This document shows positions 26,301-34,887 of a stretch of DNA of 64,000 bases, one piece after another. This DNA is from CAYVIB01 sp964451365. Lineage in GTDB: Bacteria > Pseudomonadota > Gammaproteobacteria > Pseudomonadales > Cellvibrionaceae. Position 1 is the first letter of the stretch. Every line of letters begins with the position of its first letter. The stretch is from assembly GCA_964451365.1 (NCBI GenBank), contig CAYVIB010000029.1, positions 1 through 64,000 on the forward strand, given 5' to 3'. Position numbers and translations under genes: made by a program. Under the pieces are notes generated by a model. It had not been told where the DNA came from, did no database searches, and saw only the letters and a list, made by a program, of their open reading frames with translations.

Positions 26301-27232
26301 GGAGCCAGACCAGTTACCGCGTTCAGCGTCTGCGCGATAACCCTGACTGCGCCGACCAGGAATTTGCCCAGATCGAGCGGGATAACCCCGGCCTCGGCGC
26401 CAGCCTCACGTATGATCCGTCGGAGGATACCTGCGCGCCGTTTATCAACCGGGGCAGCAGGCCGCGAGTGGCCATATTGAGGGAGCAGGGCGTCAACGGA
26501 CAAGCGGAAATGGCGGCGGCGTTCGATCGCGCCGGGTTTACTGCCGTCGACGTCCATATGAGTGATATTTTGAGCGGAAGAATTGCGCTGTCCGATGTTA
26601 TCGGCCTGGCGGCCTGTGGTGGTTTTTCCTACGGCGATGTTCTTGGCGCGGGTGAAGGTTGGGCGAAGACAATCCTGTTCAACGCGCGCGCGCGCGATCA
26701 GTTCCAGGCCTTTTTTGAGCGGTCGGAAACTTTCAGTCTCGGCGTGTGCAATGGTTGCCAGATGCTGTCCAACCTCAAAAGCCTGATTCCCGGCGCCGGC
26801 CACTGGCCCCATTTCGTCAGGAATTTGTCGGAACAGTACGAGGCCAGGTTCAGCCTGGTGAAAGTGGAGGAATCGCCATCGGTACTGTTCCGCGGAATGG
26901 CGGGATCGTATATGCCGGTGGCGGTGGCGCACGGAGAAGGTCGGGCCGAGTTTGCCGACGAAAATGCGCGCGCGGCGTGCGAAGCCAGCGGAACCATCGG
27001 CCTGCGGTTCGTCGATAACGCTGTTAATGTGACGGAAACCTATCCCTTTAATCCCAACGGCTCGCCCGCCGGTATTACCGGACTGAGTTCGCTGGATGGT
27101 CGCGTCACCATCATGATGCCGCACCCGGAACGGGTATTTCGCACTGTGGCCAACTCATGGCATCCGGCACAGTGGGGTGAAGACAGCGCCTGGATGCGAC
27201 TGTTTCGCAACGCGAGGCTGTATGTCAAATAA
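23360..27232 (+). CDS. purL: Phosphoribosylformylglycinamidine synthase
   Basis: 1290 residues, the large single-chain PurL of proteobacteria. It converts FGAR to FGAM with glutamine and ATP in purine synthesis. The N-terminal domain has LVVPRPGT-like and ISPWSSKATDIAHN segments, the synthetase core has ANSEHCRHKIFNA and VETHNHPTAIAPFPGA, and the C-terminal glutaminase has its nucleophile in LGVCNGCQM (C1130) with PHPERVFR. The ATG at 23360 begins MLILHGAPALSQFRLNKLL, matching the E. coli start; an upstream in-frame ATG is ignored. Confidence 0.97.
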   Translation: MLILHGAPALSQFRLNKLLEKAYEADAGKVSLQARFVHFVDLKEPLDEGEEVVLRQLLTYGPAATDAGSREEGSNLFVVPRRGTISPWSSKATDIAHNVGLRKIRRIERGIHYVVSGCDEAGLQAVKGMLHDRMVETVFEKVDDVAALFTQESPRPFTVVDVLGQGSGALRRANVELGLALADDEIGYLTDAFTELKRNPTDVELMMFAQANSEHCRHKIFNASWTVDGEDQSLSLFKMIKNTYEKGGENVLSAYADNASVISGNEAGRFYPEPGNRTWTYHQEPIHILMKVETHNHPTAIAPFPGAGTGAGGEIRDEGAVGKGSKPKAGLTGFTVSNLNIPDYVLPWEEDYGKPDRIVSPLEIMIEGPIGGAAFNNEFGRPNICGYFRTFEEDYDGERRGYHKPIMLAGGYGNIKQEHIEQTPFEPGTKLLVLGGPAMLIGLGGGAASSMTSGASAEDLDFASVQRQNPEMERRCQEVIDQCWQLGGSNPIAFIHDVGAGGLSNAFPELAKDGGCGARFDLRKVPNDEPGMSPLEIWCNESQERYVIAVKAADVARFEAICQRERCPYSVVGEALSEKTLIVNDTHFDANPVDLPMNVLFGKPPKMHRIAEKRQYATDNFDYSAISVSEAAERVIQHPAVASKQFLITIGDRTVTGLVARDQMVGPWQVPVADCAVTAASYDTYAGEAMSMGERTPVALLDGPASGRMAIGEAITNIAAARIDNLGDIKLSANWMCAAGHPGEDEKLFRTVEAVGMQMCPELGLTIPVGKDSMSMRTAWRQDGEDKAVTAPLSLIISAFAPVKDVRKTVTPQLVPEEGNQLIMIDLAAGRARLGASIFSQVYNRVSETPPDVESNQDLKAFFNAMQNCLERGLVNAYHDRSDGGIFVTLAEMSFAGRCGVNIDISALGKNAHQELFNEELGAVVQVSKDNIDALLGEFEKAGLKESVFAIGAATKAEQIIVRHAGSTVLESTRAHLQKLWSQTSYRVQRLRDNPDCADQEFAQIERDNPGLGASLTYDPSEDTCAPFINRGSRPRVAILREQGVNGQAEMAAAFDRAGFTAVDVHMSDILSGRIALSDVIGLAACGGFSYGDVLGAGEGWAKTILFNARARDQFQAFFERSETFSLGVCNGCQMLSNLKSLIPGAGHWPHFVRNLSEQYEARFSLVKVEESPSVLFRGMAGSYMPVAVAHGEGRAEFADENARAACEASGTIGLRFVDNAVNVTETYPFNPNGSPAGITGLSSLDGRVTIMMPHPERVFRTVANSWHPAQWGEDSAWMRLFRNARLYVK

Positions 27233-27262
27233 TTTGGGGTCGGGTACAAAGGAATGACCGGT

Positions 27263-28132
27263 GTGGAAACGATCAAAAGGTCGGGCCTGTTTTTCTCGTT
27301 TGCGCTGTGCCTTGATTTTCTTTCCCCTGTTTATGGTCAGGCCCAGTTTGACGGAGAAACGGCCCGCTACTGGTCTTCCTTGTCCCGCAGCAGTTCCCGT
27401 GCGCTGTATGAAGAAAAGTTGATTACCGAAATACTGGAAAAGTCGAAAGACAAGTACGGTGATTATCAACTGGAGATTGTTCACACTCCGATGACAAGCG
27501 AGCGCGGTTATCGGGAGCTAAAACTCGGTACGCTCATCAACTTTCAAACCAATCCCATAACGCGTCCGCTAAACGCGGATGAAATACAGGTTTTACCCCA
27601 TGGCCTGATGAAAGGCATCATGGGTTACCGTCGTTGTATTACCAGACGTGGGGATTTACCCAGGTTCGAGTCTGTTAAAACGGCAGAAGATCTCAGGAAT
27701 TTCAAAATTGGCCAGGTGGCCAACTGGACCGATTCCGATATCTTTAAAGCCAACGGCTATCCGGTATACGAAGGGCCAGACCTGGATGCAATGTTTCTGA
27801 TGTTGTCGCGCGGGAGGTTTGATTGTTTTCCATTGGGAATAAGCGAAGTGGAAGAAGAGCTTTCCCGAATTGCCACGCTTTATCCGGACCTTGTCGCGGT
27901 ACCGGATCTCGTGTTGCACTATCCATTGCCGGTAAGACTGCAGGTACGAAAGGAGTCTTCCCAATTAATTGAGAGGCTGGAGTACGGGCTGGAACGAATG
28001 CTAAAAGATGGCAGTTTTGACAAATTATTTAATACCTATTTTGGCGATGTGGTAAAACGCCTTAAATCACCGAAAACCCGACAGATTGATTTATCGAATC
28101 CATTTTTGGAACGCCACAACCCGGCGCAGTAA
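27263..28132 (+). CDS. Periplasmic solute-binding-like protein
   Basis: About 290 residues with a signal peptide (RSGLFFSFALCLDFLSPVYG) and a body resembling extracellular solute-binding proteins family 3 (EEKLITEILEKSKDKYGDY, FKIGQVANWTDSDIF, ERMLKDGSFDKLF). No transporter genes are near, and similar lone proteins often act as sensors or have unknown roles. I use GTG at 27263, nine bases after AAAGGA; the ATG at 27254 touches that ribosome site and is less likely. It lies 22-31 bases after purL and could be read through from it. Confidence 0.72.
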   Translation: METIKRSGLFFSFALCLDFLSPVYGQAQFDGETARYWSSLSRSSSRALYEEKLITEILEKSKDKYGDYQLEIVHTPMTSERGYRELKLGTLINFQTNPITRPLNADEIQVLPHGLMKGIMGYRRCITRRGDLPRFESVKTAEDLRNFKIGQVANWTDSDIFKANGYPVYEGPDLDAMFLMLSRGRFDCFPLGISEVEEELSRIATLYPDLVAVPDLVLHYPLPVRLQVRKESSQLIERLEYGLERMLKDGSFDKLFNTYFGDVVKRLKSPKTRQIDLSNPFLERHNPAQ

Positions 28133-28199
28133 TCACCCGATCCACACCTGTACACAGGTAAAATACACCCAGCGCAAAATACCCGATAAGGAGTGTGAA

Positions 28200-29180
28200 A
28201 TGAAAAAACGAATTTTAGGTAAAACCAACCTGGAAGTGAGCGAAATGGGCCTGGGCTGCTGGCAACTGGGCGGTGATTTCGGTCCCATTGAAGACAAACG
28301 CGCGCTGGCTATTCTCGACGCCGCGGTGGAGCAGGGCATTACTTTTTTTGATACCGCGGATGTATACGGCGCGGGTCGCAGTGAATCATATCTGGGAGAG
28401 GCCTTGTCGCCGTTGGGGAACAACGTCGTTGTGGTAACCAAGTACGGCCGTGGTCCCGGCACTTATCCCGACGGATATTCGCTGACGGATATGCGCGATT
28501 CCATTCTTCGTGCGCAGGACCGCCTGAAGCGTGACGTCATTGACCTGGTGCAATTGCATTGCATTCCCACCTCGGTGATGCAACGCGGGGAAATTTTCGA
28601 CTGGCTGCGCACCGTGCAACAGGACGGCCTGATTAAATATTTTGGCGCAAGCGTGGAAACACTCGAAGAAGCGTTTTTGTGCGCGGAGCAGGATGATCTT
28701 GCTTCCTTGCAGATTATTTTCAATTTGTTTCGTCAGCGGCCGATTGAAAAACTGTTTGAGGTCACCAAGGAAAGAAACATCGGCATAATCGTTCGCCTGC
28801 CGCTGGCCAGCGGGATGTTAAGCGGAAAATATTCCAGGGATACGCAGTTTGCGGAAACAGATCACCGCAACTACAACAAGGATGGCAAGGCGTTCAGTGT
28901 CGGGGAAACTTTCTCCGGGATTCCTTTTGACACAGGACTTGAGCTGGTCGAGCAAATCAAAAAATATAAACCGGAAGACATGAATATGGCGCAATTTGCC
29001 ATGCGCTGGATTCTGGACCACGATGCCGTGACCACGGTGATAGCCGGCGCGAGTTCCGCGGAGCAGGTTGCACAGAATGTCTCTGTCAGTTCATTGCCAC
29101 CGGTCTCTCCGGACGCGCATAAAGCTTTGTATGACTTTTATTTATACAATATCGAACAGCATATTCGCGGTGTGTTTTAA
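28200..29180 (+). CDS. Aldo/keto reductase
   Basis: 326-residue NADPH-dependent oxidoreductase with the TIM-barrel aldo/keto reductase sequence. The catalytic tetrad is visible: Asp and Tyr in FFDTADVYGAGRSESYLGEA, Lys in VVVTKYGRG and His in LVQLHCIP. The C-terminal cofactor region AIVAGASSAEQV-like is also present. The start at 28200 has AAGGAG seven bases upstream; a longer frame to 28086 overlaps the preceding gene. Ends at a strong terminator. The substrate cannot be predicted. Confidence 0.93.
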   Translation: MKKRILGKTNLEVSEMGLGCWQLGGDFGPIEDKRALAILDAAVEQGITFFDTADVYGAGRSESYLGEALSPLGNNVVVVTKYGRGPGTYPDGYSLTDMRDSILRAQDRLKRDVIDLVQLHCIPTSVMQRGEIFDWLRTVQQDGLIKYFGASVETLEEAFLCAEQDDLASLQIIFNLFRQRPIEKLFEVTKERNIGIIVRLPLASGMLSGKYSRDTQFAETDHRNYNKDGKAFSVGETFSGIPFDTGLELVEQIKKYKPEDMNMAQFAMRWILDHDAVTTVIAGASSAEQVAQNVSVSSLPPVSPDAHKALYDFYLYNIEQHIRGVF

Positions 29181-29191
29181 AAAACATAAGC

Positions 29192-29219
29192 AAAGCCCGG
29201 CGTCGTCCGGGCTTTTTTT
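29192..29219 (+). terminator. Intrinsic terminator after aldo/keto reductase gene
   Basis: AAAGCCCGG (29192-29200) and CCGGGCTTT (29207-29215) form a 9-bp stem followed by T7. It lies just before the FGGY kinase gene, so that gene should have its own promoter or depend on read-through. Confidence 0.88.
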
Positions 29220-29227
29220 CAGGCGAA

Positions 29228-30748
29228 ATGACAAATACCAACTCAGCAGGAAAATCCGGCTCGCATCACGCCACGCTGGCCATTGACATTGGCACTCACT
29301 CCGTACGGGCCGCCGCTGTTGATGCCCGCGGCGATATACTTTATATCGCCACACGCGGTGTTACCTTAAATAAAGACCCCGAGACACAATTTATAGAGCA
29401 GGACGGGTCTGACATCGTCGCCAAGGCTCAACAGGTGATCGCTGACGTGGCGGGACATCCGTTTGAATTTACATCGGCGGGGCTCGCCATTCAACGATCC
29501 ACGGTGATTGCCTGGGATGCGGAGACGGGAAATCCCATGTATCCGGCTATCAGCTGGCAGGACACGCGAGCCAGGGATTTTGTGTCGAACCTGTTGCCTC
29601 ACATCGAACAGATTCGAGATAAAAGCGGTTTGGTTTTATCGCCTCACTATGGCGCCAGCAAAATACGCTGGTTGAAGAGAAAGTTTGAGCAGCGCGCTGA
29701 GGGACAGCGGATTTTAATTGCTCCACTGGTCAGTTTTGTCCTGTTTCACTTGCTGGATGGAAGCCCGTACCTCTGCGATGAAAGCAATGCGGCGCGTACA
29801 CAATTGTGGGATTTAAATGAGCGGGGTTGGAGCGAGACATTATGTCGCTTTTTCGAGGTGAATAATGAGGTGCTACCACGGGTAGTACCTGTTATCGGGG
29901 AATACGGAACAATTCGCCACACTCACATTCCCCTTGTCGCGGTTTGTGGTGACCAGAATGCCGCCTACTATGCTCAGCGGCAAAAAATTACAAAACAGCG
30001 AGGTAAAATATCAGGCTCGGCGGTTGTGAATCTTGGAACCGGCGCTTTCGTATTGACCGAGGTAGGTGCCGAAGCCAGAACCGGTAACTTATTGAAAAGC
30101 CTTGCCTACAGTACAGGGGATGAATGTCATTACCTGCTCGAAGCGACAATCAACGGTGCGGGTAGCGCACTGGAGTGGGCGTTCGACCGCTGGCAAAACG
30201 AGAAGACAGCGGCAGGCATTACCGCCAATACCGGGCGGAATGATTTCTTTAACCGACTGGGGCGGTGGTGGGAGATGCATCGGGATCCACCGGTATTTAT
30301 CAACGCCATCGGTGGCGTGGGCTCTCCGTTCTGGTATTCGCGTCTGCAGCCTTCGTTTCTAAATAACGATGACGATACGACCGACTGGGAGGCAAAAACC
30401 GTCGCCATCCTGGAAAGTATTTTGTTTTTGCTGGTCATAAACCTGGAGGTTTTTAAATCTTTGGGGAATACTCTTGAGTCACTTTACTGCAGCGGGGGAT
30501 TGTCCAAAACAGACAGCTTCTGCCAAAACCTGGCAAATCTGAGTGGAATGGAAGTTGTACGTGTTGAGCAGGCGGAAGCCACCGTGGCAGGCGTTGCCAT
30601 TTTGGCCCGAAGTGGCGAAGATGATCACTGCAATGTTAGCGGGGGGACTTGCGATATATTCCTTCCCTCGAGCGAGAGCAGCGGCATGTCCGGCTTTTAC
30701 AAGCGTTACCTGAGATTCAGGAATTTTATGGAGGCGGTAACAGAATGA
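29228..30748 (+). CDS. FGGY-family kinase, glycerol kinase-like
   Basis: 506 residues with the actin-like ATPase fold of FGGY kinases. The phosphate-1 motif is LAIDIGTHSVRAAAVD; further motifs are SWQDTRARDF, CGDQNAAYYAQ, NLGTGAFVL and INGAGSALEWAFDRW, several close to glycerol kinase. Its stop overlaps the start of a glycerophosphodiester phosphodiesterase gene, and a FAD-dependent glycerol-3-phosphate dehydrogenase follows. Glycerol is therefore the most likely substrate, giving glycerol-3-phosphate. It is divergent from classical GlpK, so another polyol or sugar is possible. Confidence 0.83.
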   Translation: MTNTNSAGKSGSHHATLAIDIGTHSVRAAAVDARGDILYIATRGVTLNKDPETQFIEQDGSDIVAKAQQVIADVAGHPFEFTSAGLAIQRSTVIAWDAETGNPMYPAISWQDTRARDFVSNLLPHIEQIRDKSGLVLSPHYGASKIRWLKRKFEQRAEGQRILIAPLVSFVLFHLLDGSPYLCDESNAARTQLWDLNERGWSETLCRFFEVNNEVLPRVVPVIGEYGTIRHTHIPLVAVCGDQNAAYYAQRQKITKQRGKISGSAVVNLGTGAFVLTEVGAEARTGNLLKSLAYSTGDECHYLLEATINGAGSALEWAFDRWQNEKTAAGITANTGRNDFFNRLGRWWEMHRDPPVFINAIGGVGSPFWYSRLQPSFLNNDDDTTDWEAKTVAILESILFLLVINLEVFKSLGNTLESLYCSGGLSKTDSFCQNLANLSGMEVVRVEQAEATVAGVAILARSGEDDHCNVSGGTCDIFLPSSESSGMSGFYKRYLRFRNFMEAVTE

Positions 30749-31470
30749 GCGGATACAAATTGATTGGCCACAGGGGATTTCCACAAAAGTATCCGGAAAA
30801 TACACTGCCGGGATTGCAGGCCGCGCTTGAACTTGGCGCGGACGGGGTGGAGTTTGACGTGCACCTGAGCAGGGACGGTGTGCCGGTAATATTTCACGAC
30901 GACACGTTCGATCGCACCGCCAATATGGCCGGCTCGGTGCGCGATACCGATGCGGCGGAGATTGCCGAATTGAGCGTGCATGAGCAGGCCCGGTTCGGAG
31001 ACAAGTTTTATCCCACTTTTGCCTCGACTTTGCATTCAGCTTCCATGGCGTTGAAAATTCACGACGCGCTGTTTTTTATCGAGCTGAAAAGAAAAACCCT
31101 GAAGACCTTCACTAGCGAAGTTTTTTTACAATCGGTGCTGACGGCATCGGAAAGCCTGGGGGATAAACGGGTTCTTATTTCATTTGACTGGGATATTCTG
31201 AATCTGGCGAAAACGGAGTGTTCACTGCCCATCGGCTGGGTGATAGAGAAATACGACAGGAAAACGCTGAAAAAACTCGAGAAGTTATCCCCGGACTATG
31301 CCATTTCCAACTATAAAAGGCTGCCGTATGACTCGCCCCTTTGGGAGGGAAGCTGGCAGTGGTTTGTATATGATATCGTGGACCCGGTGGTGGCCCGGTT
31401 CTGGATCGAAAGGGGCGTTACGTGTATTGAATCCTGGGATGTTGAGACGCTCCTTGAAGCAGTAATATGA
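30745..31470 (+). CDS. Glycerophosphodiester phosphodiesterase
   Basis: 241 residues, cytoplasmic (no signal peptide). The GDPD signature is complete: LIGHRGFPQKYPENTLPG with the catalytic histidine (H9), then GVEFDVHLSRDGVPVIFHDD. It hydrolyses glycerophosphodiesters to glycerol-3-phosphate and an alcohol. The ATG overlaps the kinase stop (ATGA) with GGAGG ten bases upstream, and its own stop overlaps the dehydrogenase start (ATGA). Confidence 0.92.
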   Translation: MSGYKLIGHRGFPQKYPENTLPGLQAALELGADGVEFDVHLSRDGVPVIFHDDTFDRTANMAGSVRDTDAAEIAELSVHEQARFGDKFYPTFASTLHSASMALKIHDALFFIELKRKTLKTFTSEVFLQSVLTASESLGDKRVLISFDWDILNLAKTECSLPIGWVIEKYDRKTLKKLEKLSPDYAISNYKRLPYDSPLWEGSWQWFVYDIVDPVVARFWIERGVTCIESWDVETLLEAVI

Positions 31471-32645
31471 CGAAACCTGATTTTGATGTTGCCGTGATCG
31501 GTGCCGGCATCCAGGGCGCGGGTATCGCACAGGCGGCCGCGGCGCAGGGCTGGTCCGTGGTGGTTCTGGAACAGTATGGCGAACCGGCGTTGGGCACCTC
31601 CAGCAAAAGCTCCAAACTGATTCACGGTGGTTTGCGTTATCTGGAAACGTTTCAGTTCAGTCTGGTACGTGAATGTCTGCGGGAAAAATCCCTGCTAAAA
31701 ACCGTGGCGCCGTCGCTGGTAAAAAAAAGCCGCTTTGTTGTTCCCGTTTACCGGGGCAATCGCCGGCCGCCGTTAATGATACAGGTCGGGCTGTGGCTTT
31801 ATCGACTGCTGGCTGGCTTTTCCCACGACTCCGAAATAAAGCGTTACCCGAAAAGCGAGTGGGATGAGCACCAACATCTTAAAAAAGACGGGCTTCGGGC
31901 CATCTTTGAATATTCCGACGCGCAAACCGATGACCGTCTGTTGACCCAGGCAGTGCTTCGTTCCGCCGGATCGCTGGGAGCAGAAGTGCTGTTCCATTTT
32001 GAAGTGGATGTAATTGAAAAGGTGAAAAAGGGGTTCGAGATACGATCCAAACAGGGCAGGAAGGTATCAGCGGGCGTTGTGGTTAACGCAGCCGGTCCGT
32101 GGATTAACACCGTTGCCCGTCGAATTATGCCGGTTCCCGACAAGTCCGTGCCAATGTTTGAAGTTGACCTGGTACAGGGCACGCATCTTGTTATCAATAA
32201 GCCCGCGCGACCCTGCTGTTATTACTTCGAGGCACCCGAGGATGGACGGGCCGTGTTTGTGCTTCCCTGGAAGGAAAATACACTGGTGGGGACCACGGAA
32301 GTGCTTTTTACCGGAGACCCGGCTGCCTGTCAGCCCACGACGGAAGAGATTGACTACCTGTTAAACACTTACAGCTATTATTTTCCACAAGAGAAAGTAA
32401 CACGGAATAATATCATCGACAGCTTTGCCGGTTTGCGGGTGTTGCCGCGAAGCAAAAAGAATCCCAACAAGCGTTCCCGCGATACGATAATTTGCGAAGC
32501 CGATAGTTTTTCCGGCTATGTCGCTGTTTATGGAGGAAAATTGACGGCTTACCGGGCGACGGCCGACAAGGTGGTCGGGAAGTTAAAACGGCATCTCCCG
32601 GATAATGAAATCAGGGCCGATACCCGCAAACTCTTGCTTGAATAG
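31467..32645 (+). CDS. FAD-dependent glycerol-3-phosphate dehydrogenase, short form
   Basis: 392 residues. The FAD motif AVIGAGIQGAGIAQAAA and the GlpD hallmark SSKLIHGGLRYLE identify it, and VVNAAGPWIN and FAGLRVLPR are further family segments. It should oxidise glycerol-3-phosphate to dihydroxyacetone phosphate and feed electrons to quinone at the membrane. It ends just after the catalytic domain and lacks the C-terminal helical domain of full GlpD (about 500 residues). Operon partner of the kinase and GDPD genes (ATGA overlap), so the three form a short pathway from glycerol or glycerophosphodiesters to glycolysis. Confidence 0.87.
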   Translation: MTKPDFDVAVIGAGIQGAGIAQAAAAQGWSVVVLEQYGEPALGTSSKSSKLIHGGLRYLETFQFSLVRECLREKSLLKTVAPSLVKKSRFVVPVYRGNRRPPLMIQVGLWLYRLLAGFSHDSEIKRYPKSEWDEHQHLKKDGLRAIFEYSDAQTDDRLLTQAVLRSAGSLGAEVLFHFEVDVIEKVKKGFEIRSKQGRKVSAGVVVNAAGPWINTVARRIMPVPDKSVPMFEVDLVQGTHLVINKPARPCCYYFEAPEDGRAVFVLPWKENTLVGTTEVLFTGDPAACQPTTEEIDYLLNTYSYYFPQEKVTRNNIIDSFAGLRVLPRSKKNPNKRSRDTIICEADSFSGYVAVYGGKLTAYRATADKVVGKLKRHLPDNEIRADTRKLLLE

Positions 32646-32797
32646 AATAAAACCAGCGCTTCCAGCGGCGATTTCTGGCGAATATGTGAAATAGAAAACA
32701 AACCTGACACAAGAAGGTGGAGGTAACCGCAGTTTGGACGCTAGGATAGTAAGGGCGTGAGCATTTTTAAACAATACAAATAAATTTCTTTCCCGGA

Positions 32798-33577
32798 GTG
32801 CAATCCCAAGTGTACCGCTACCTGTCACGTTTGATCTTTACGCTGATCATCGCCAGTCTCTGTCACGGCAGCTACGGCGACGAGGACGGCACGCCGGTCA
32901 TGCGCCTCGAAGTTATCGACCCTTATGTTGAAATGCATACCGGGCCCGGTCGCGGCTATCCAATTTTTTATGTGATCGAGCAGGGGGAACAGGTGGAAGT
33001 GCTGACCCGGCGACCGGACTGGTACGAGGTCAGAAGCGCCAACGGCCGCGTGGGCTGGGTAACCACCCGCCAGATTGCCCGCACCATCCAGTCAACCGGC
33101 GAACCCGCGGACTTGCCCACGGTAGGCTTTGGTGATTACCTGAAAGACAGCTGGCGCATCGGGTTCTCCTCGGGCCAGTTCTCGGAAGGGGAGCTGGAAG
33201 GGGCTGATCTTTATCGGGCGACGATAGGTTACCGCGGTTACAGTTGGCTCGGTTTCGAGATGGAGGGGGGCAAGATCTTCGGTTCCGATGTGAAAGGCCA
33301 GTACTATAACTTCAATCTTTCGCTCGAACCTTTTTCCCGCTGGCGGGTGTCGCCGGCATTGGTAGTGGGAACCGGAATAATGGATATCCAGGAGCAGCCC
33401 AAACTCGTCCCCCTGCAAGTGGATGACTCCAAGTTCGATAACTACGCCCTACGACTGAACTACTACGCGGGCCGGAATTTTGTGATCAACGGTGAGTACC
33501 GTTGGTATGATGTGAAAGCGACAAATAAAACGGTGAGACTGGAAGGATGGCAAATAGGCTTCAACACGTTCTTTTAA
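32798..33577 (+). CDS. Exported SH3-domain protein with barrel-like C-terminus
   Basis: 259 residues: signal peptide (about 8-26), a bacterial SH3 domain (about 33-97; PYVEMHTGPGRGYPIFYVI, WYEVRSANGRVGWV), then a C-terminal region of alternating, aromatic-rich beta strands ending in Phe-Phe, typical of outer-membrane barrels. Bacterial SH3 domains often bind peptidoglycan peptides, so a link between cell wall and outer membrane is plausible. The start is GTG; 32798 touches the GGAG element, and GTG at 32810 is an alternative. Its end overlaps the next barrel gene by 31 bases. First gene of the envelope-machine region. Confidence 0.75.
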   Translation: MQSQVYRYLSRLIFTLIIASLCHGSYGDEDGTPVMRLEVIDPYVEMHTGPGRGYPIFYVIEQGEQVEVLTRRPDWYEVRSANGRVGWVTTRQIARTIQSTGEPADLPTVGFGDYLKDSWRIGFSSGQFSEGELEGADLYRATIGYRGYSWLGFEMEGGKIFGSDVKGQYYNFNLSLEPFSRWRVSPALVVGTGIMDIQEQPKLVPLQVDDSKFDNYALRLNYYAGRNFVINGEYRWYDVKATNKTVRLEGWQIGFNTFF

Positions 33578-34185
33578 ACGGCTTTGCCGGTTTGGTTTGC
33601 GTCGCCCTGAATGTCAATCCGGCGTTGGCGCAGGATGACCCGAATGATACCAAAGTCACTTTCGTCGACCAGGTAATGGCTTCCGACCTGGATACGGAAT
33701 ATTTCGATATCGGTATTTTCACGGGAATTATCAATATCGAGGATTTCAACAGCGAGCTGCTTTATGGCATCAGCGCAACGTTCCGCGCGTCCGAGGACTT
33801 TTTCCTGCAACTGAATTATCTCCAGGCCGATTCCAATCTTTCGTCCTACGAGCAAAGCCAGGGACAGCTTTTCAGCGGCGATGACCGCATATTCAAGCAT
33901 TACGATTTTCTTTTGGGGTACAACATCTTTCAGGGCGAGTTTTTCTCGTCCGGCAACCGGTCCAACCTGTCCGCGTTGTACGTGGTGGGCGGTGTTGGCG
34001 ATACCGAATTCGGGGGAGAGGGTAACTTCAGCTATACGCTTGGTGTCGGTTATCAGGTGGCGTTAAAGCGGCGGTATATCGTACGCGCGGATATGCGGGA
34101 TTATTTTTATGAGTCCAACCTGCTGCTTGAAGGTAAGGATACCCATAATATCCAGTTTTCCATTGGCCTGAGTTATCTTTTTTAG
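33547..34185 (+). CDS. Outer-membrane beta-barrel protein, paralogue 1
   Basis: 212 residues: signal peptide ending in ALA, then a barrel with strand repeats (FDIGIFTGIINIEDFNSELL, FFLQLNYLQADSNL, HYDFLLGYNIFQGEFF) and a C-terminal LSYLF, the outer-membrane insertion signal. It resembles the outer-membrane barrel domain family first defined around myxobacterial proteins (TIGR04565-like). The ATG is embedded in the preceding gene and directly follows GGAAGG, so translational coupling is likely. It converges with a clear paralogue at 34222. Confidence 0.82.
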   Translation: MANRLQHVLLNGFAGLVCVALNVNPALAQDDPNDTKVTFVDQVMASDLDTEYFDIGIFTGIINIEDFNSELLYGISATFRASEDFFLQLNYLQADSNLSSYEQSQGQLFSGDDRIFKHYDFLLGYNIFQGEFFSSGNRSNLSALYVVGGVGDTEFGGEGNFSYTLGVGYQVALKRRYIVRADMRDYFYESNLLLEGKDTHNIQFSIGLSYLF

Positions 34186-34221
34186 CCTCCTGTCTCGCTT
34201 ACCCGCGAAGAGCTTACCTGA

Positions 34222-34887
34222 TCAAAACAACGCATTGAAGCCGACGGCAAACTCCAGATTGTTCGTTCTCTTACTGTCGTTAAGAAAATTTCTTTCCACA
34301 TGGTGATTCTTGAAATCCAGGTTCACCGTAAGCCAATCCGTTAATACCGTTCGATAGCTCGCGCCGAACACCAGGCTTACATTGTCTTCCCCTGCGAACT
34401 GGACGGAGCCGACGCCCGCCAGGGCATAAATTCCCGAATTATATTTGGCGCGTTTACGGAGGAAGGAGCGGCCTTCCAGCAGGCGGTATCCTCCGATAAA
34501 GCTGAACGTCTCAAAATCGTAGTCCCCGCTGGCCAGGAAGTTTCCGCCGCTGATTTCCTCGAAGCTCGCGCGGGAGACTTCCGAAACACCGTAATTGGCC
34601 ATCACCAGCCAGTCGGGCGCCACATGATATGCGAATGAGAGGCCGACCACGGGATTGGTATTGAAGTCCTCAACCGCCAGAAAACCGATGTAGCCGCCCA
34701 GCTCGAAGCGCTCCGTGTCAATGGCGGCCGGCTGGGCGGTGGTGACGGTTTTATCCGGTTCGATGATTCTGACGGAAGTGTCCGCGTCCGCCTCTGTATT
34801 ATTGATATCCCCAATCCGCTGGGCGGACGCCTGAAGACTAAAAACTGCACAGCCCAGTAAAAGTGAACACGTTAACCATTGTTTCAT
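34222..34887 (-). CDS. Outer-membrane beta-barrel protein, paralogue 2
   Basis: 221 residues with a signal peptide and C-terminal VGFNALF. It aligns throughout with the convergent protein at 33547: FELGGYIGFLAVEDFNTNPV against FDIGIFTGIINIEDFNSELL, YALAGVGSVQFAGEDN against YVVGGVGDTEFGGEGN, and the final strands. The mature N-terminus has an extra linker of about 30 residues rich in Asp, Glu and Thr. The two genes are a convergent pair 36 bases apart with no clear terminator between them, an inverted duplication that has diverged. Confidence 0.82.
   Translation of the reverse strand: MKQWLTCSLLLGCAVFSLQASAQRIGDINNTEADADTSVRIIEPDKTVTTAQPAAIDTERFELGGYIGFLAVEDFNTNPVVGLSFAYHVAPDWLVMANYGVSEVSRASFEEISGGNFLASGDYDFETFSFIGGYRLLEGRSFLRKRAKYNSGIYALAGVGSVQFAGEDNVSLVFGASYRTVLTDWLTVNLDFKNHHVERNFLNDSKRTNNLEFAVGFNALF

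Noticed and set aside
25934..27124. Minus-strand frame of 396 codons inside purL
   Set aside because: Shadow of purL codon structure; no start signal and no recognisable motif.
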